Counted from the stretch's first letter, positions 4,413 through 12,848 are shown. The stretch is 64,000 bases of DNA from JAXIPB01 sp045403155 (GCA_045403155.1 JAXIPB010000088.1:1-64000), one strand, 5' to 3'. Numbers and translations: made by a program. Notes: generated from the letters alone by a model not told the origin.

Positions 4413-6209
4413 GAGACTGCTGATCAAAGGCGTCTGGGCAGTTTGGTTGGTGCCTGACTGCTGGGTGACGGGGCGGGGTCCCAAGCGCCGGCTTGCGGCG
4501 GTAGGTCACAGCGTGGTGCTGGACAACGAGCTCGCCCACCCGTCATGGTCAGGTCTATGCCTTGGCGGCGGTTATGGTCAAGCTATGGCCAGCGCCCAGC
4601 CGTTTTGGTGGCGGGTCAGGCCGAGGTTGAGAAGCCGTCGCAGGTTCAGCGCGGCGGCTCGGGTGTGGATCCACCAGTTGTTGGCGGTGACGCCGCGGTA
4701 GGGCACGCGGCGGTTGCGGCCGCGCACGCCGATGAGCCAGGCGATGGAGCGTTCCACCATTGGCCGGTGTTGGCGGTAGGTCTCGCGAAGGTCGTGGTCG
4801 TTCGCCCAGTCATGGCGGGCCTTGCGCAGCCGGGCGTGGTGGGGATGCAGCTGCAGGCTCCGACCCTTCTTCGACGTGGTGCAGCGCTCCCGCAGCGGGC
4901 AGCCGGCGCACAGCTTGCCGAACACGACGCTGCGTTTGGGCGTGATCGGCCGGGTGTTTCCGGCCGGGCAGGTGACCTCGCCGGCGTCCTCGTTGACCTC
5001 GAAGTCGTCGATACTGAACCCGTCCGGCACGGCCGGACGCAGCGGCGGCGGCTTGATCACGCCGGTGTGTTCGGCGTGGTCCAATGCGGCCCGCATGTCG
5101 CCGGTGCCATAGGCCGAATCGCCCAAGACTTCGAGGTTGTCGCCCTCGCCGTCGAGCAGCCGAGCCCCGATCACGGCTTCGTGATTGTCGTCACCGGCGG
5201 CCTTGGCCAGCTCGACACCGGTGAAGATCCCGGTGTCGGGCTCGACCGCCACATGTGCCTTGAAGCCGTCCTGGCGCTGGTGCACCGTCTTGTGCACGTG
5301 ACGCGCCTCCGGGTCCACAGTGGAGATCACACGGTCCGGGGCGACTCGCCGAGCGATGCGCCACCTGCCATCGGTGCCATCGGAGTCCTGGGCCGGCTCG
5401 ACGTCCTGCCCGGCGACCAACGCCAACAGCGCCAACGCCTGCCCGGCCCGCTCGTCCATCTCCGCCCCGGCGAACGCGTCGACGATGGCCAGCGCGTCGA
5501 CGACCAACGCGGAGATCAACGCCTCCCGAGCGGCGGTGTCGTCCCAGTCGATGCGCGGCTTGCCGTGATCGTCCCAGTCATGGGCGTGACACTGCTCCGC
5601 GATGAACTCCGCCGCCCCGGGCACGTCGCGGCGCACCCGCCGAACCGCGGCGATCAACTGGGTCACCGTGTCCTGGGTGGCCACCGCATCGTCGAGCACG
5701 ACCGAGTCCAACGCCCGCCTGTTGCGTCCGCTCAGCACACCGGTCGCGTCGATCACCTCCCGGACCGCGTCGAAGATCCGCTGCGGCGCAGGCGAGGCGC
5801 GAAGCCGAGCCCGCCAGTAGGTCAACGTGGTCGGATGCAGGCCAACATGATCCAGCGGCAGTCCGCACGCGACCTTCCAGCGCAGATCACACCGCAACGC
5901 CTCGCCCGCGTCCCGATCAGACAATCCCTGGAGCGACTGCAGAACCAACACCGACGCGATCACTTCACCCGGCACGCTGGGCCGCCCCCGCCCCGAGCCG
6001 AACAGGTCGGCGAACATCCCATCCGGGAACAGCACGCTGCGGTGCTCGGCCAGGAACGCATACACCGACCGAGCCGGCACAAGATGACCCACCAACGCCT
6101 GCGCGTCTAGCAACTCGCGATCAACACGAGACATCCCCTGCACACGATCATGATCGGACACCGTGGACGCCCAGCAGCGGATCAACACGCCGAATTGTTC
6201 AGCAGTCTC
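4413..6209 (-). mobile_element. IS1182-family insertion sequence, 1797 bp
   Basis: Terminal inverted repeats GAGACTGCTGATCAA (left) and, read inward from the right, GAGACTGCTGAACAA flank one transposase gene. Both ends abut CTAG, a 4-bp palindromic duplication of the type IS1182 elements generate. The ends are clean and the transposase is intact, so the insertion looks recent and possibly active. It entered at the stop codon of the upstream secreted-protein gene. Confidence 0.88.
4578..6134 (-). CDS. IS1182-family transposase
   Basis: About 518 residues from ATG 6134 (MSRVDRELLDAQ), which follows CAGGGG; the frame stays open to 6188, only about 20 bp from the IS end, so the shorter start is preferred. 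It has the N-terminal DUF772-type region (SVYAFLAEHR, GRGRPSVPGEVIASVL), a DDE-type catalytic part (DSAYGTGDMR) and a C-terminal DDE_Tnp domain (CPAGCTR-like zinc cysteines in CAGCPLRERC, then PMVERSIAWL). It moves the element by cut-and-paste or replicative transposition. No frameshift or stop is seen. Confidence 0.9.
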   Translation of the reverse strand: MSRVDRELLDAQALVGHLVPARSVYAFLAEHRSVLFPDGMFADLFGSGRGRPSVPGEVIASVLVLQSLQGLSDRDAGEALRCDLRWKVACGLPLDHVGLHPTTLTYWRARLRASPAPQRIFDAVREVIDATGVLSGRNRRALDSVVLDDAVATQDTVTQLIAAVRRVRRDVPGAAEFIAEQCHAHDWDDHGKPRIDWDDTAAREALISALVVDALAIVDAFAGAEMDERAGQALALLALVAGQDVEPAQDSDGTDGRWRIARRVAPDRVISTVDPEARHVHKTVHQRQDGFKAHVAVEPDTGIFTGVELAKAAGDDNHEAVIGARLLDGEGDNLEVLGDSAYGTGDMRAALDHAEHTGVIKPPPLRPAVPDGFSIDDFEVNEDAGEVTCPAGNTRPITPKRSVVFGKLCAGCPLRERCTTSKKGRSLQLHPHHARLRKARHDWANDHDLRETYRQHRPMVERSIAWLIGVRGRNRRVPYRGVTANNWWIHTRAAALNLRRLLNLGLTRHQNGWALAIA

Positions 6210-6213
6210 CTAG
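6210..6213. repeat. target site duplication CTAG, right copy
   Basis: Direct repeat of the CTAG at 4409-4412, marking the right boundary of the IS1182 insertion. Confidence 0.8.
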
Positions 6214-6223
6214 CCGACTCCGG

Positions 6224-6496
6224 TCACACTGCTTCAGGTAGAGGAAACTCGAGGCACGTGACGCCGCGCAGGTCGAGCCACGCCCGGTCGGAGCCGCGCA
6301 CGAGGCGCAGCAGCACCGATTCGCAGCTTGGGCATCGAGCGACCCATCCGGGTGCCCGGTCGAACACTTGCGCCTCTGCGACAGCACCCTCGCGCCCGCA
6401 GCCCACGCACCGTCCACGTGCGACGGTAACGTCTACCGCGAAGACCTCCCGCAGAGCGCCCGCGAGCTCGTTCCCGTCCACCCACTCGTCCGTCAT
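6224..6496 (-). CDS. DUF6510-type small zinc-ribbon protein
   Basis: 90 residues from ATG 6496 (MTDEWVDGNELAGAL). Two CxxC pairs, CVGCG and CPSCE, spaced about 30 residues apart, indicate a zinc ribbon. The protein matches the actinobacterial DUF6510 family, which commonly sits beside sulfite-oxidase-like and ferredoxin-reductase-like genes, as here. It starts one base after the reductase gene ends and is last in the operon. It may be a small partner or regulator of the redox pair; its biochemical role is not established. Confidence 0.75.
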   Translation of the reverse strand: MTDEWVDGNELAGALREVFAVDVTVARGRCVGCGREGAVAEAQVFDRAPGWVARCPSCESVLLRLVRGSDRAWLDLRGVTCLEFPLPEAV

Positions 6497-6497
6497 C

Positions 6498-7250
6498 TCA
6501 ACCCCCACTCGGTCCAAATCGTTCCGTCTTGATCCGTTCCGGCGCGTGCCCGGCCGCCACGAGCAGGTCCGCCACCGCCTCCACGAACCCTGTCGGCCCA
6601 CACACATAGCAAGCCGGCTCGAAGTCGGGCGGCCAGCCGGTCTCGGCTAGCCTGGCGGCGTCGATCCGACCGGCAGGATGCGCCCAACCTTTGGGCACGG
6701 TTCGGGTGTAGACGTGCGCGACGTCCAGGCCCTTGTCATCTCGCCCCCGACGGGCGAGTTCCGTTCCGTAGATGAGCGTGTCCGGATCCCGGACCGAGTA
6801 GACGAGCCGGAACGGCACTCGGCTCGAAACCGCCGCCCTGGCCCGGATCATCGACATCAACGGCACGATTCCTGACCCGCCCGCGACCAGCAGCACAGGC
6901 GAGTCGTCGGCAGGCTGCCAGGTGAAATAGCCACCCACCGGTCCGCGCAACTCGAAGCGGTCCCCCGACGCCGCGACATCGACCAGATAGGGCGAGACCT
7001 CACCATCGGGCACGCGCTGCACGGTGAGGTCCACCGTGGAACTGTCCGGTGCGGAGGCGATCGAATAGGACCGCTGGGTGGAGTAGCCGTTCTCGGCAGT
7101 CAGCCTGACGTCGACGTGCTGGCCGGCGACGTGACCGGGCCAGTCGGGCACGTCGAGCGTGAGCGTCCGGGCCACGGCGGTCTCCGTAGAAAACGCCCTG
7201 ACCGTCGCGACCTGCCAGGTCAGTCGCCCCAGTACCGCTGCTCGCGCCAT
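6498..7250 (-). CDS. FAD/NAD(P)-binding ferredoxin-reductase-type oxidoreductase
   Basis: 250 residues. The flavin-binding motif RSYSIAS lies at 60-66, the NAD(P) motif AGGSGIVPLMSM at 123-134, and the C-terminal CYVCGPTGF completes an FNR-type module. No [2Fe-2S] domain is attached, so it passes electrons from NAD(P)H through FAD to a separate partner. The natural partner is the Mo-cofactor enzyme encoded just upstream, whose 3' end overlaps this gene by about 30 bp. Translation is therefore probably coupled. Confidence 0.88.
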   Translation of the reverse strand: MARAAVLGRLTWQVATVRAFSTETAVARTLTLDVPDWPGHVAGQHVDVRLTAENGYSTQRSYSIASAPDSSTVDLTVQRVPDGEVSPYLVDVAASGDRFELRGPVGGYFTWQPADDSPVLLVAGGSGIVPLMSMIRARAAVSSRVPFRLVYSVRDPDTLIYGTELARRGRDDKGLDVAHVYTRTVPKGWAHPAGRIDAARLAETGWPPDFEPACYVCGPTGFVEAVADLLVAAGHAPERIKTERFGPSGG

Positions 7251-7816
7251 GGGTCACCGTAGTTGTGATAGCCGGCGCTCTCCCAGAACCCCTGCTCGTC
7301 CTGCAGGAGGAGCTGGATCTCTCGAACCCACTTCGCGCTCTTCCATAGATACAGGTGCGGTACGAGAAGTCTGGCCGGCCCACCGTGCTCCGGCGCGAGC
7401 GGCTCGCCGTCGTATTCGTAGGCCACCCACGCCTTGCCATCGACGAGATCCTCGAGCGGAAGGTTGGCTGTGTAGCCGCCGTACGAGTGCGCCAGCGCGA
7501 AATCGCCGGCGCTCTCCACATCGGCCAGTAGCGTGTCCATGCTGACGCCCCGCCACGTCGTGCCCAGCTTCGACCACTTCGTCACACAGTGGAGGTCGAC
7601 CGTCACGGTCTCGCTCGGCAACTCGACGAATGCCGGCCAGCTCCATTGGCGCCGCTGCCCGGTCTCGGTGGTGATGCCGAACTCCCACTGATCCAAGGAG
7701 ACCCGAGGCGTGGGCCCGGCTGAAAGCACAGGAAAGTCATCGGTCAGATACTGTCCGGGCGGCAGCTTGTCGTCTTGTCGGCCCCGCCCGCTGAACCCCC
7801 GCGTGATGATGTTCAT
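7220..7816 (-). CDS. sulfite-oxidase-like molybdopterin oxidoreductase
   Basis: 198 residues from ATG 7816, which follows GGGAG. It resembles the compact actinobacterial members of the sulfite oxidase / MsrP (YedY) superfamily: GQYLTDDFPVLSAGPTP, WEFGI, then VDLHCVTKWS with C77 as the expected Mo ligand, and GGPARLLVPHLYLWKSAKW. There is no Tat signal, so it should act in the cytoplasm, unlike MsrP. Substrate is unknown. It lies between a dienelactone hydrolase gene and a flavin reductase gene in one operon. Confidence 0.88.
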   Translation of the reverse strand: MNIITRGFSGRGRQDDKLPPGQYLTDDFPVLSAGPTPRVSLDQWEFGITTETGQRRQWSWPAFVELPSETVTVDLHCVTKWSKLGTTWRGVSMDTLLADVESAGDFALAHSYGGYTANLPLEDLVDGKAWVAYEYDGEPLAPEHGGPARLLVPHLYLWKSAKWVREIQLLLQDEQGFWESAGYHNYGDPWREQRYWGD

Positions 7817-7817
7817 A

Positions 7818-8558
7818 TTACTCCCTTGTGGAGCATCGTTCGATGAAGCCGAGCATGACCCGCCAAGCCTCGTCGCATGCCTCGCGATGTTCCGCGAAGG
7901 ATCGGTCGAAGAAGCTGTGCGGCGCACCCGGAAAGACGTGCACCTCGACCGAGGTACCAGCGGCCCGAGCCTCGTTGGCAAAAGCCTCGACCGCTTCGAC
8001 CGGCGTGAAGTCCGCTCCCGCCGCGAGCATCAGCAACGGCGAACGCATCATTGGTACGAGATCCGCCACCCGCGCCGGGTTGCCGTAGAAGCCCATGCAG
8101 CCGGCCAGTCCGTGGCCCGCCGCGGACTGCGCCCAGGACGCAGACCCGCCGAAGCAGAACCCGACCGTAAATACCGTGTGTACGCCGGGCCGCTGGCGCA
8201 GCCATGCCACGGCAGCGCCCACATCCTCGGCGATCTTGGCCGGCTCCGTCCTCTCGACGTGCTCGCGAAACGGGAACTCCTCGTCCCGGTCACCCACTCC
8301 GGCCGTTCGACCGAAGTAGTCAACCGCCACCGCGTGCAGGCCGCCTTCGGCGCAGCGCTGCGCGAGTTCCTTGTAGAACGAGTGCAGCCCTCGTACGTCG
8401 GGAAGGATGACGACCGCGAAAATGGATCCGGTTGCGGGACGCGCATAGTACGCCCCGAACTGCGTCCCGTCAGCCGATGTCAGCACCAGATCGCCATGAT
8501 CCCCGACCGGCCCGCGGACCGGCGGCGCTGGTGGGCGAGCGTCATCGCCATAGCACAT
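7818..8558 (-). CDS. dienelactone hydrolase family protein
   Basis: 246 residues from ATG 8558; the frame is open further upstream but that part overlaps the divergent transporter. The alpha/beta-hydrolase nucleophile motif is GFCFGG, with cysteine as in dienelactone hydrolases; DYFGR and GAPHSFFD contribute the acidic and histidine parts of the triad. These enzymes hydrolyse lactones or related esters. It is the first gene of a four-gene operon (TAA stop one base before the next ATG), so a link to oxidative catabolism is plausible but the substrate is unknown. Confidence 0.87.
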   Translation of the reverse strand: MCYGDDARPPAPPVRGPVGDHGDLVLTSADGTQFGAYYARPATGSIFAVVILPDVRGLHSFYKELAQRCAEGGLHAVAVDYFGRTAGVGDRDEEFPFREHVERTEPAKIAEDVGAAVAWLRQRPGVHTVFTVGFCFGGSASWAQSAAGHGLAGCMGFYGNPARVADLVPMMRSPLLMLAAGADFTPVEAVEAFANEARAAGTSVEVHVFPGAPHSFFDRSFAEHREACDEAWRVMLGFIERCSTRE

Positions 8559-8601
8559 AGCGCCAGTTTCGCACGTCGGCCCGGGGGCGTAGCGTGCGGT
8601 C

Positions 8602-9741
8602 ATGTCCGCCGACGGCGATCGGGTGGCACTCGCCGCATTCGTGACGCAGGCCGTGCTCGCCGGCGGGAACGCAGTCGGTATCCGGTTCAGCAACCGCGAG
8701 CTCGCTCCGCTGTGGGGAGCAAGCCTGCGGTTCGTGCTGGCCGCAGCAGTGCTCTTGGCGGTTATGGCCGTCATGCGGCTGCCATTCCCGCGCGGACGGG
8801 CATTGACCGGCTCGCTGCTGTACGGGCTACTCAACTTCGGCGCCGGCTTTGCTCTGATCTACTACGGGCTGGTGCACGTGCCCGCCGGGCTTGGCCAAAC
8901 TCTGCTGGCGCTGGTACCGCTGGCAACGCTGCTGCTCGCCGTGCTCTGGCGTCAGGAGCGCATCCATGCCGCGGCCGTCGTCGGCACACTTCTTGCGCTC
9001 GCCGGGGTGGCCTTGATGTCCCGTTCCCCATTACGGGAGGCGGTGCCGCTGCTCTCTTTGCTGTCGGTTGCGGGCGGTGCGGTGTGCTTTGCGCAAGCGC
9101 TCGTCTTGGTGCGAAGGTTCCCGCGCGTACATCCGGTGACGATGAACGCCGCCGGCCTGACGGCGGGAGCGATCATGCTGCTCCTCGCATCAAGGCTCGT
9201 CGGCGACCCGCTCGCGTTCCCGCAGCGGATCGAGACGTGGGTCGCGATCGCCTATCTAGTGGTCGTCGGTTCGGTCGTCGTCTTCGTTCTCTATCTGGTG
9301 GTCCTGCGCTACTGGGCCGCATCGCGCGCGGCGTACACCTTCGTACTCATCCCGTTCGTCACCGTCGTGCTGTCGGCACGGCTCGACGACGAACCGGTCA
9401 CCGGCGGACTCGTCCTCGGCGGCCTCCTGATCCTGGCCGGCGTCTACTCGGCGCGCTTCGTCCCGCCCGGACAGCAACAGCGGATCGGGGCTAGCGTGGC
9501 CAGCCGCGGGCGTCCGGCCGGGTCTGCCACGGCAGAGGGCCGGAATCGCGGCGATACTCCACCCCGTACGACCGCAGTCGGCCCTTGTGCACTCTTAGCC
9601 GCCCGGCGAAGTCGCCGACGTCGTGGCCCGGACCGCTCCAGGCCACCTCGGCGATGGCGCAGAGTCGCGGGAAGGTCATGTAATCCACCACCCGCGCCGA
9701 GTCCATGTGCTCGGTCCACACGTTGGCCTGCAAACCAATGA
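8602..9741 (+). CDS. EamA/DMT-family transporter with readthrough-like tail
   Basis: The first 295 or so residues form a ten-helix drug/metabolite transporter with two EamA repeats (starting MSADGDRVALAAFVTQAVLAG and LLSVAGGAVCFAQALVLV). It probably exports a small metabolite. After about residue 300 (ARFVPPGQQQR) the sequence turns into an Arg/Pro-rich tail of about 80 residues that is exactly antisense to the end of the hexosaminidase gene. This tail probably reflects a missing stop codon in GC-rich DNA. Divergent from the hydrolase operon, 43 bp apart. Confidence 0.82.
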   Translation: MSADGDRVALAAFVTQAVLAGGNAVGIRFSNRELAPLWGASLRFVLAAAVLLAVMAVMRLPFPRGRALTGSLLYGLLNFGAGFALIYYGLVHVPAGLGQTLLALVPLATLLLAVLWRQERIHAAAVVGTLLALAGVALMSRSPLREAVPLLSLLSVAGGAVCFAQALVLVRRFPRVHPVTMNAAGLTAGAIMLLLASRLVGDPLAFPQRIETWVAIAYLVVVGSVVVFVLYLVVLRYWAASRAAYTFVLIPFVTVVLSARLDDEPVTGGLVLGGLLILAGVYSARFVPPGQQQRIGASVASRGRPAGSATAEGRNRGDTPPRTTAVGPCALLAARRSRRRRGPDRSRPPRRWRRVAGRSCNPPPAPSPCARSTRWPANQ

Positions 9742-11101
9742 CCCGGCCCGCCTCGGTCCCGTCGAGTTCGGCCGGCACCGGGTTGAACGCGTACACATCC
9801 TCCAAGGTGAGCAGAGTCCCGACCGGCACCGGCTCGTCGGGATGGGTCGCCTGCCGGTAATCCAGGTAGACCGACGTGTCCGGGCAGGCGATCACGTCGT
9901 GGCCGGCGCGGGCCGCGGCGACCGTCGCCGACGGGCCACGCCACGCCGCTATGGTCGCGCCGGGGGGAGCGCCGGCCAGGATTTCGTCCCAGCCGAGCAG
10001 CCGTCGACCTCGCGCGGCGAGATGCCCCGCCATCTGCTGGGTGAACCACGGCTGCAGACCCTCAGGCCCCGTCAGGCCTTCCCGACGCACTCGAGCCTTC
10101 GCCTCGGGGCTCGCACTCCACTCGTCGGTCGGGCACTCGTCGCCACCGATGCTGACGTACTGACTCGGGAACAGGTCGCACACCTCGTCCAACACATCGC
10201 GGCAGAACGCCAGCGCGCGATCGGAGACTGAGAGCACGTGCGGCGAGATCCCCCACCCCGTCCACACCTCGCGTGTCTCGGGGGTGTTCCCGAGATCCGG
10301 GTACGCGGCGAGCGCGGCCCGCATGTGACCGGGCATGTCTATCTCGGGGACGACGGTCACGTGCCGATCGGCCGCGAACGCAACGATCTCTGCGATGTCC
10401 TCGCCGGTGTAGAAGCCGCCGTGCGGCCGGCCATCGACCCTCGCGTGCCGTCGCGCGCCCACCATGCTCTCGCGGCGCCACGCTCCGACCTCGACCAGAC
10501 GCGGCCACCCGGGCGCCTCCAGCCGCCACCCCTGATCGTCGGTGAGGTGAAGATGCAGGACGTTCAGTTTGTGCATCGCCAGCAGGTCGATGAAGCGGAG
10601 AACGTCCGCCTTGGGCATGAAGTGGCGCGCGACGTCGAGCAGGCAGCCCCGCCAGCCGAAGCGCGGCGCGTCGGCCACCGTCACGGCCGGAATCATCCAC
10701 GGCGGTGACGCCGTGCGGGCCGAACGATACGCCGCGGCCGGCAACAGCTGACGCATGGTCTGTGCGCCGTAGAAGACGCCAGAGGGCGTACCGCCGGTGA
10801 CGCGGACCGCCGTCGGCTCAACCTCGAGCCGGTAGCCCTCCCTTGGCAGATCGGGGTCGATCCGCAGCGCGATCTCTCCGACCTCGTTGGTCGGCCCGGG
10901 CGGCAGCCAACACCCGGTGGATGGCCCGAGCGCCGCGCGAAGCCAACCGGCGACATCGCTCAACGACTCCTCGGCGGCCAACGTGGTTCCGGCGCTCAGA
11001 GTGAACACGCCGTCATGCACCCGCACAGCCGTCGGCCGTGGAATCACGCCGCCTCCCCCATGCACCGCGCGCAGGGACAATGAACGGGCAGAGTAACCCA
11101 C
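9491..11101 (-). CDS. beta-N-acetylhexosaminidase (GH20)
   Basis: 536 residues. An N-terminal GH20b domain (IPRPTAVRVHDGVFTLS, GVFYGAQTMRQLL) precedes the catalytic barrel (RGCLLDVARHFMPK, LHLHLTDDQGWRLE, PEIDMPGHMRAAL). The catalytic pair is in SIGGDECPT, where Asp assists and Glu protonates. It releases N-acetylglucosamine or N-acetylgalactosamine from chitin, glycan or cell-wall fragments. No signal peptide is evident, so it likely works on imported oligosaccharides. The start is uncertain: a GTG at the VHGGGGVIPRP position is possible. Its 3' end overlaps the convergent transporter gene by 251 bp. Confidence 0.92.
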   Translation of the reverse strand: MGYSARSLSLRAVHGGGGVIPRPTAVRVHDGVFTLSAGTTLAAEESLSDVAGWLRAALGPSTGCWLPPGPTNEVGEIALRIDPDLPREGYRLEVEPTAVRVTGGTPSGVFYGAQTMRQLLPAAAYRSARTASPPWMIPAVTVADAPRFGWRGCLLDVARHFMPKADVLRFIDLLAMHKLNVLHLHLTDDQGWRLEAPGWPRLVEVGAWRRESMVGARRHARVDGRPHGGFYTGEDIAEIVAFAADRHVTVVPEIDMPGHMRAALAAYPDLGNTPETREVWTGWGISPHVLSVSDRALAFCRDVLDEVCDLFPSQYVSIGGDECPTDEWSASPEAKARVRREGLTGPEGLQPWFTQQMAGHLAARGRRLLGWDEILAGAPPGATIAAWRGPSATVAAARAGHDVIACPDTSVYLDYRQATHPDEPVPVGTLLTLEDVYAFNPVPAELDGTEAGRVIGLQANVWTEHMDSARVVDYMTFPRLCAIAEVAWSGPGHDVGDFAGRLRVHKGRLRSYGVEYRRDSGPLPWQTRPDARGWPR

Positions 11102-11142
11102 GCGACTGCGGGGCAGAAAGACACGCGATCAAGAGGCGGGCT

Positions 11143-11670
11143 TCACGCCTCGAACAGGTCCTCCAGGATGAGCCTTGCACGGTCCGGAATCGGTTCGTCC
11201 TCGAAGACCTGGACACAGATGGCAACGACCTCTTCGACGGAGTTAAGGCCAAGGTGCTTGACCAGGGTTCGAATGTCGTCAACATCACGTCTACGTGCGG
11301 CGAGCACTTTCATGGCCAGTAAGTGCTCCGGTGATGCCGCGGCCACTCTGATCCCCGCGTTCTCGAAGACGCGGGGGGCGGCACTATCTCCGCCGCTGGC
11401 TGCGTAAACGGTGGCCTGATCATTGAGCCACCAGCGTGGCAGGCCCAGCTCCGCAGCCACCGCGTCGGCCTCTTCGCGAACGATCCCGTGTGGCTCAAAC
11501 AGTGCGTCGATATCTCGGGTCGCGCGCCGAGCGTCGTACGCCAATGCGAGCGCAGCGCATTCGATGACATAGATATCCGCGACGACTCCGCGCGCGGCGA
11601 GGCGCTCTCCCAGACGGTCAAGCGCCGGTTTAATGTTGTCGCGATCGAGCAGAGGCGACTCGTCGGTCAC
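11143..11670 (-). CDS. DUF6036-type nucleotidyltransferase (AbiEii-like toxin candidate)
   Basis: 175 residues. The core ALAYDARRATRDIDALFEP holds the D-x-D metal site of minimal nucleotidyltransferases used as toxins in type IV toxin-antitoxin and abortive infection systems. The usual preceding VGG motif reads IECAALAL here, a change that may weaken nucleotide binding. The GTG start overlaps the TGA stop of the upstream gene (GTGA), as in a toxin-antitoxin operon. The toxin role is inferred from family and layout. Confidence 0.7.
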   Translation of the reverse strand: MTDESPLLDRDNIKPALDRLGERLAARGVVADIYVIECAALALAYDARRATRDIDALFEPHGIVREEADAVAAELGLPRWWLNDQATVYAASGGDSAAPRVFENAGIRVAAASPEHLLAMKVLAARRRDVDDIRTLVKHLGLNSVEEVVAICVQVFEDEPIPDRARLILEDLFEA

Positions 11671-12062
11671 GCGACCTCCAGCTCCCGAGGCGCGACGAAT
11701 ACGCCACGCCGCCTAAAGGCGACCGGTGCGTGCACGAGAGCGTCGGCTCGGGCCGCGCGCGTATTGAATGGAAACCAGAAGGCGCGCAACGAACGCTGCT
11801 CGGCCCAGCCCGCCGCCCGGCGGTCGTCTCTCAGCGCAAGGTGCTCAGCGAGCGCCGCCAGAAACACGTCCCACCGGTCATCGCCGGTCGTGGACGGCTC
11901 CTCCTCCAGCAACCGGAGCCGATCCGGCGGCGCCTCCCAGCGGTACTCCTCAAGAAACTCGGCGATCAGCCGCCAGCGCGCGGAGTCGCCGTCCGCCCTC
12001 TTCAGGTGGCGCGCCAAGTCGCCGAGCGTCATCGCCCGGTAGGGGACTGGCTGCGCGGTCAT
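11667..12062 (-). CDS. antitoxin-like partner of the nucleotidyltransferase
   Basis: 131 residues from ATG 12062 (MTAQPVPYRAM); the frame is open to 12116. The protein is helical and charged (LGDLARHLKRADGDSARWRLIAEFLEEYRW) and ends in REL-EVA. Small proteins of this kind commonly precede DUF6036 genes in actinobacteria and are regarded as antitoxins. The coupled overlap supports a two-gene unit. No catalytic motif is visible, and the antitoxin role is inferred only from position. Confidence 0.6.
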   Translation of the reverse strand: MTAQPVPYRAMTLGDLARHLKRADGDSARWRLIAEFLEEYRWEAPPDRLRLLEEEPSTTGDDRWDVFLAALAEHLALRDDRRAAGWAEQRSLRAFWFPFNTRAARADALVHAPVAFRRRGVFVAPRELEVA

Positions 12063-12115
12063 CGATCCGAACCCTACGTCAACGTCACCCGATAGCGAAC
12101 CTGCGCGAACGGGCA

Positions 12116-12790
12116 TCAGGCCGCATCGCGCATGTGCTCGAGGCCGTCGAGGATCAGATCGAGTCCAAACTCGAACTCGCTCGGCTGATCCAGGCTTGGC
12201 GCCGCGAGGTGCTGCTCGACGTGCTCGGCGAGGTACGGGAACTCGCCGGCGGCGAGCTCGCGGCGAAAGGTCTCAGCCACGTCCACGAGTTCCGCCGCGG
12301 TTTCAAAGGGAAAGCTCACCTGCCAGAGCGTGAATCCCGTGATGTGGCTATCCAGGGCGTGGTATGCGTGATGGGTCAGGTCGGCCGAGAAGCCAGCCTG
12401 TCGAAGCGTTGCGAGGATGGCCTCCATCCAGCGCAATCGGGCGGGACCGACGTCCCCCGTCGCCATCACGAGGCTGCTCGCCCAGCGGTGGCGTAGCAGA
12501 ACCTCGTGGGCCGAGATCGCGCTCCGACGAATCGCCGCCTTCCAGTCCGCCGCGTCGGATGGCACCTCGATCTCTCCCATGACGATGTCGACGATGCCGT
12601 CCCGGATGTCGTCCTTGTTGGCCACGTGGTTGTAGAGCGACATCGCCTGAACCCCGAGTTCCTCACCGAGTTTGCGCATCGTGAGGGACTCGAATCCATC
12701 GTTATCGGCGAGTCGGATGGCGGCACGAAGCACGCGCTCCCTGCTCAGGGGAGCCCGCGGCCTCGCGCGGGAGGTTGCTCGGCCATCCAC
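12116..12790 (-). CDS. TetR-family transcriptional regulator
   Basis: 224 residues. The N-terminal helix-turn-helix is clear (LSRERVLRAAIRLADNDG, then MRKLGEELGVQAMSLYNHV), with the YNHVANKDD recognition helix typical of TetR_C-type members. The ligand domain holds HHAYHALDSHITGF. It is divergent from the oxidoreductase gene with an inverted repeat between them, so it most likely represses that gene and itself, and releases DNA on binding a substrate-like ligand. Confidence 0.9.
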   Translation of the reverse strand: MDGRATSRARPRAPLSRERVLRAAIRLADNDGFESLTMRKLGEELGVQAMSLYNHVANKDDIRDGIVDIVMGEIEVPSDAADWKAAIRRSAISAHEVLLRHRWASSLVMATGDVGPARLRWMEAILATLRQAGFSADLTHHAYHALDSHITGFTLWQVSFPFETAAELVDVAETFRRELAAGEFPYLAEHVEQHLAAPSLDQPSEFEFGLDLILDGLEHMRDAA

Positions 12791-12807
12791 GTTTATCGCG
12801 CCGTCCC

Positions 12808-12836
12808 TTGACAGACTTACGCCATACGTCTAGCTT
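12808..12836 (+). promoter_or_regulatory. promoter of the oxidoreductase gene
   Basis: TTGACA (12808-12813), a 17-bp spacer and TAGCTT (12831-12836) give a strong -35 and fair -10 for the rightward gene. Confidence 0.65.
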
Positions 12837-12848
12837 ACAACATAAGCT
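12832..12848. promoter_or_regulatory. TetR operator candidate
   Basis: AGCTTA and TAAGCT form a perfect inverted repeat with a 5-bp centre. It overlaps the -10 of the rightward promoter, an ideal site for repression. Confidence 0.6.

Noticed and set aside
4545..6110. 521-codon frame on the plus strand opposite the transposase
   Set aside because: It is the exact antisense of the IS1182 transposase gene and has an Arg/His/Gln-rich composition typical of shadow frames.
7710..9494. 594-codon plus-strand frame across the hydrolase and transporter
   Set aside because: It crosses two real genes in the wrong frame and is Arg-rich with no domain.
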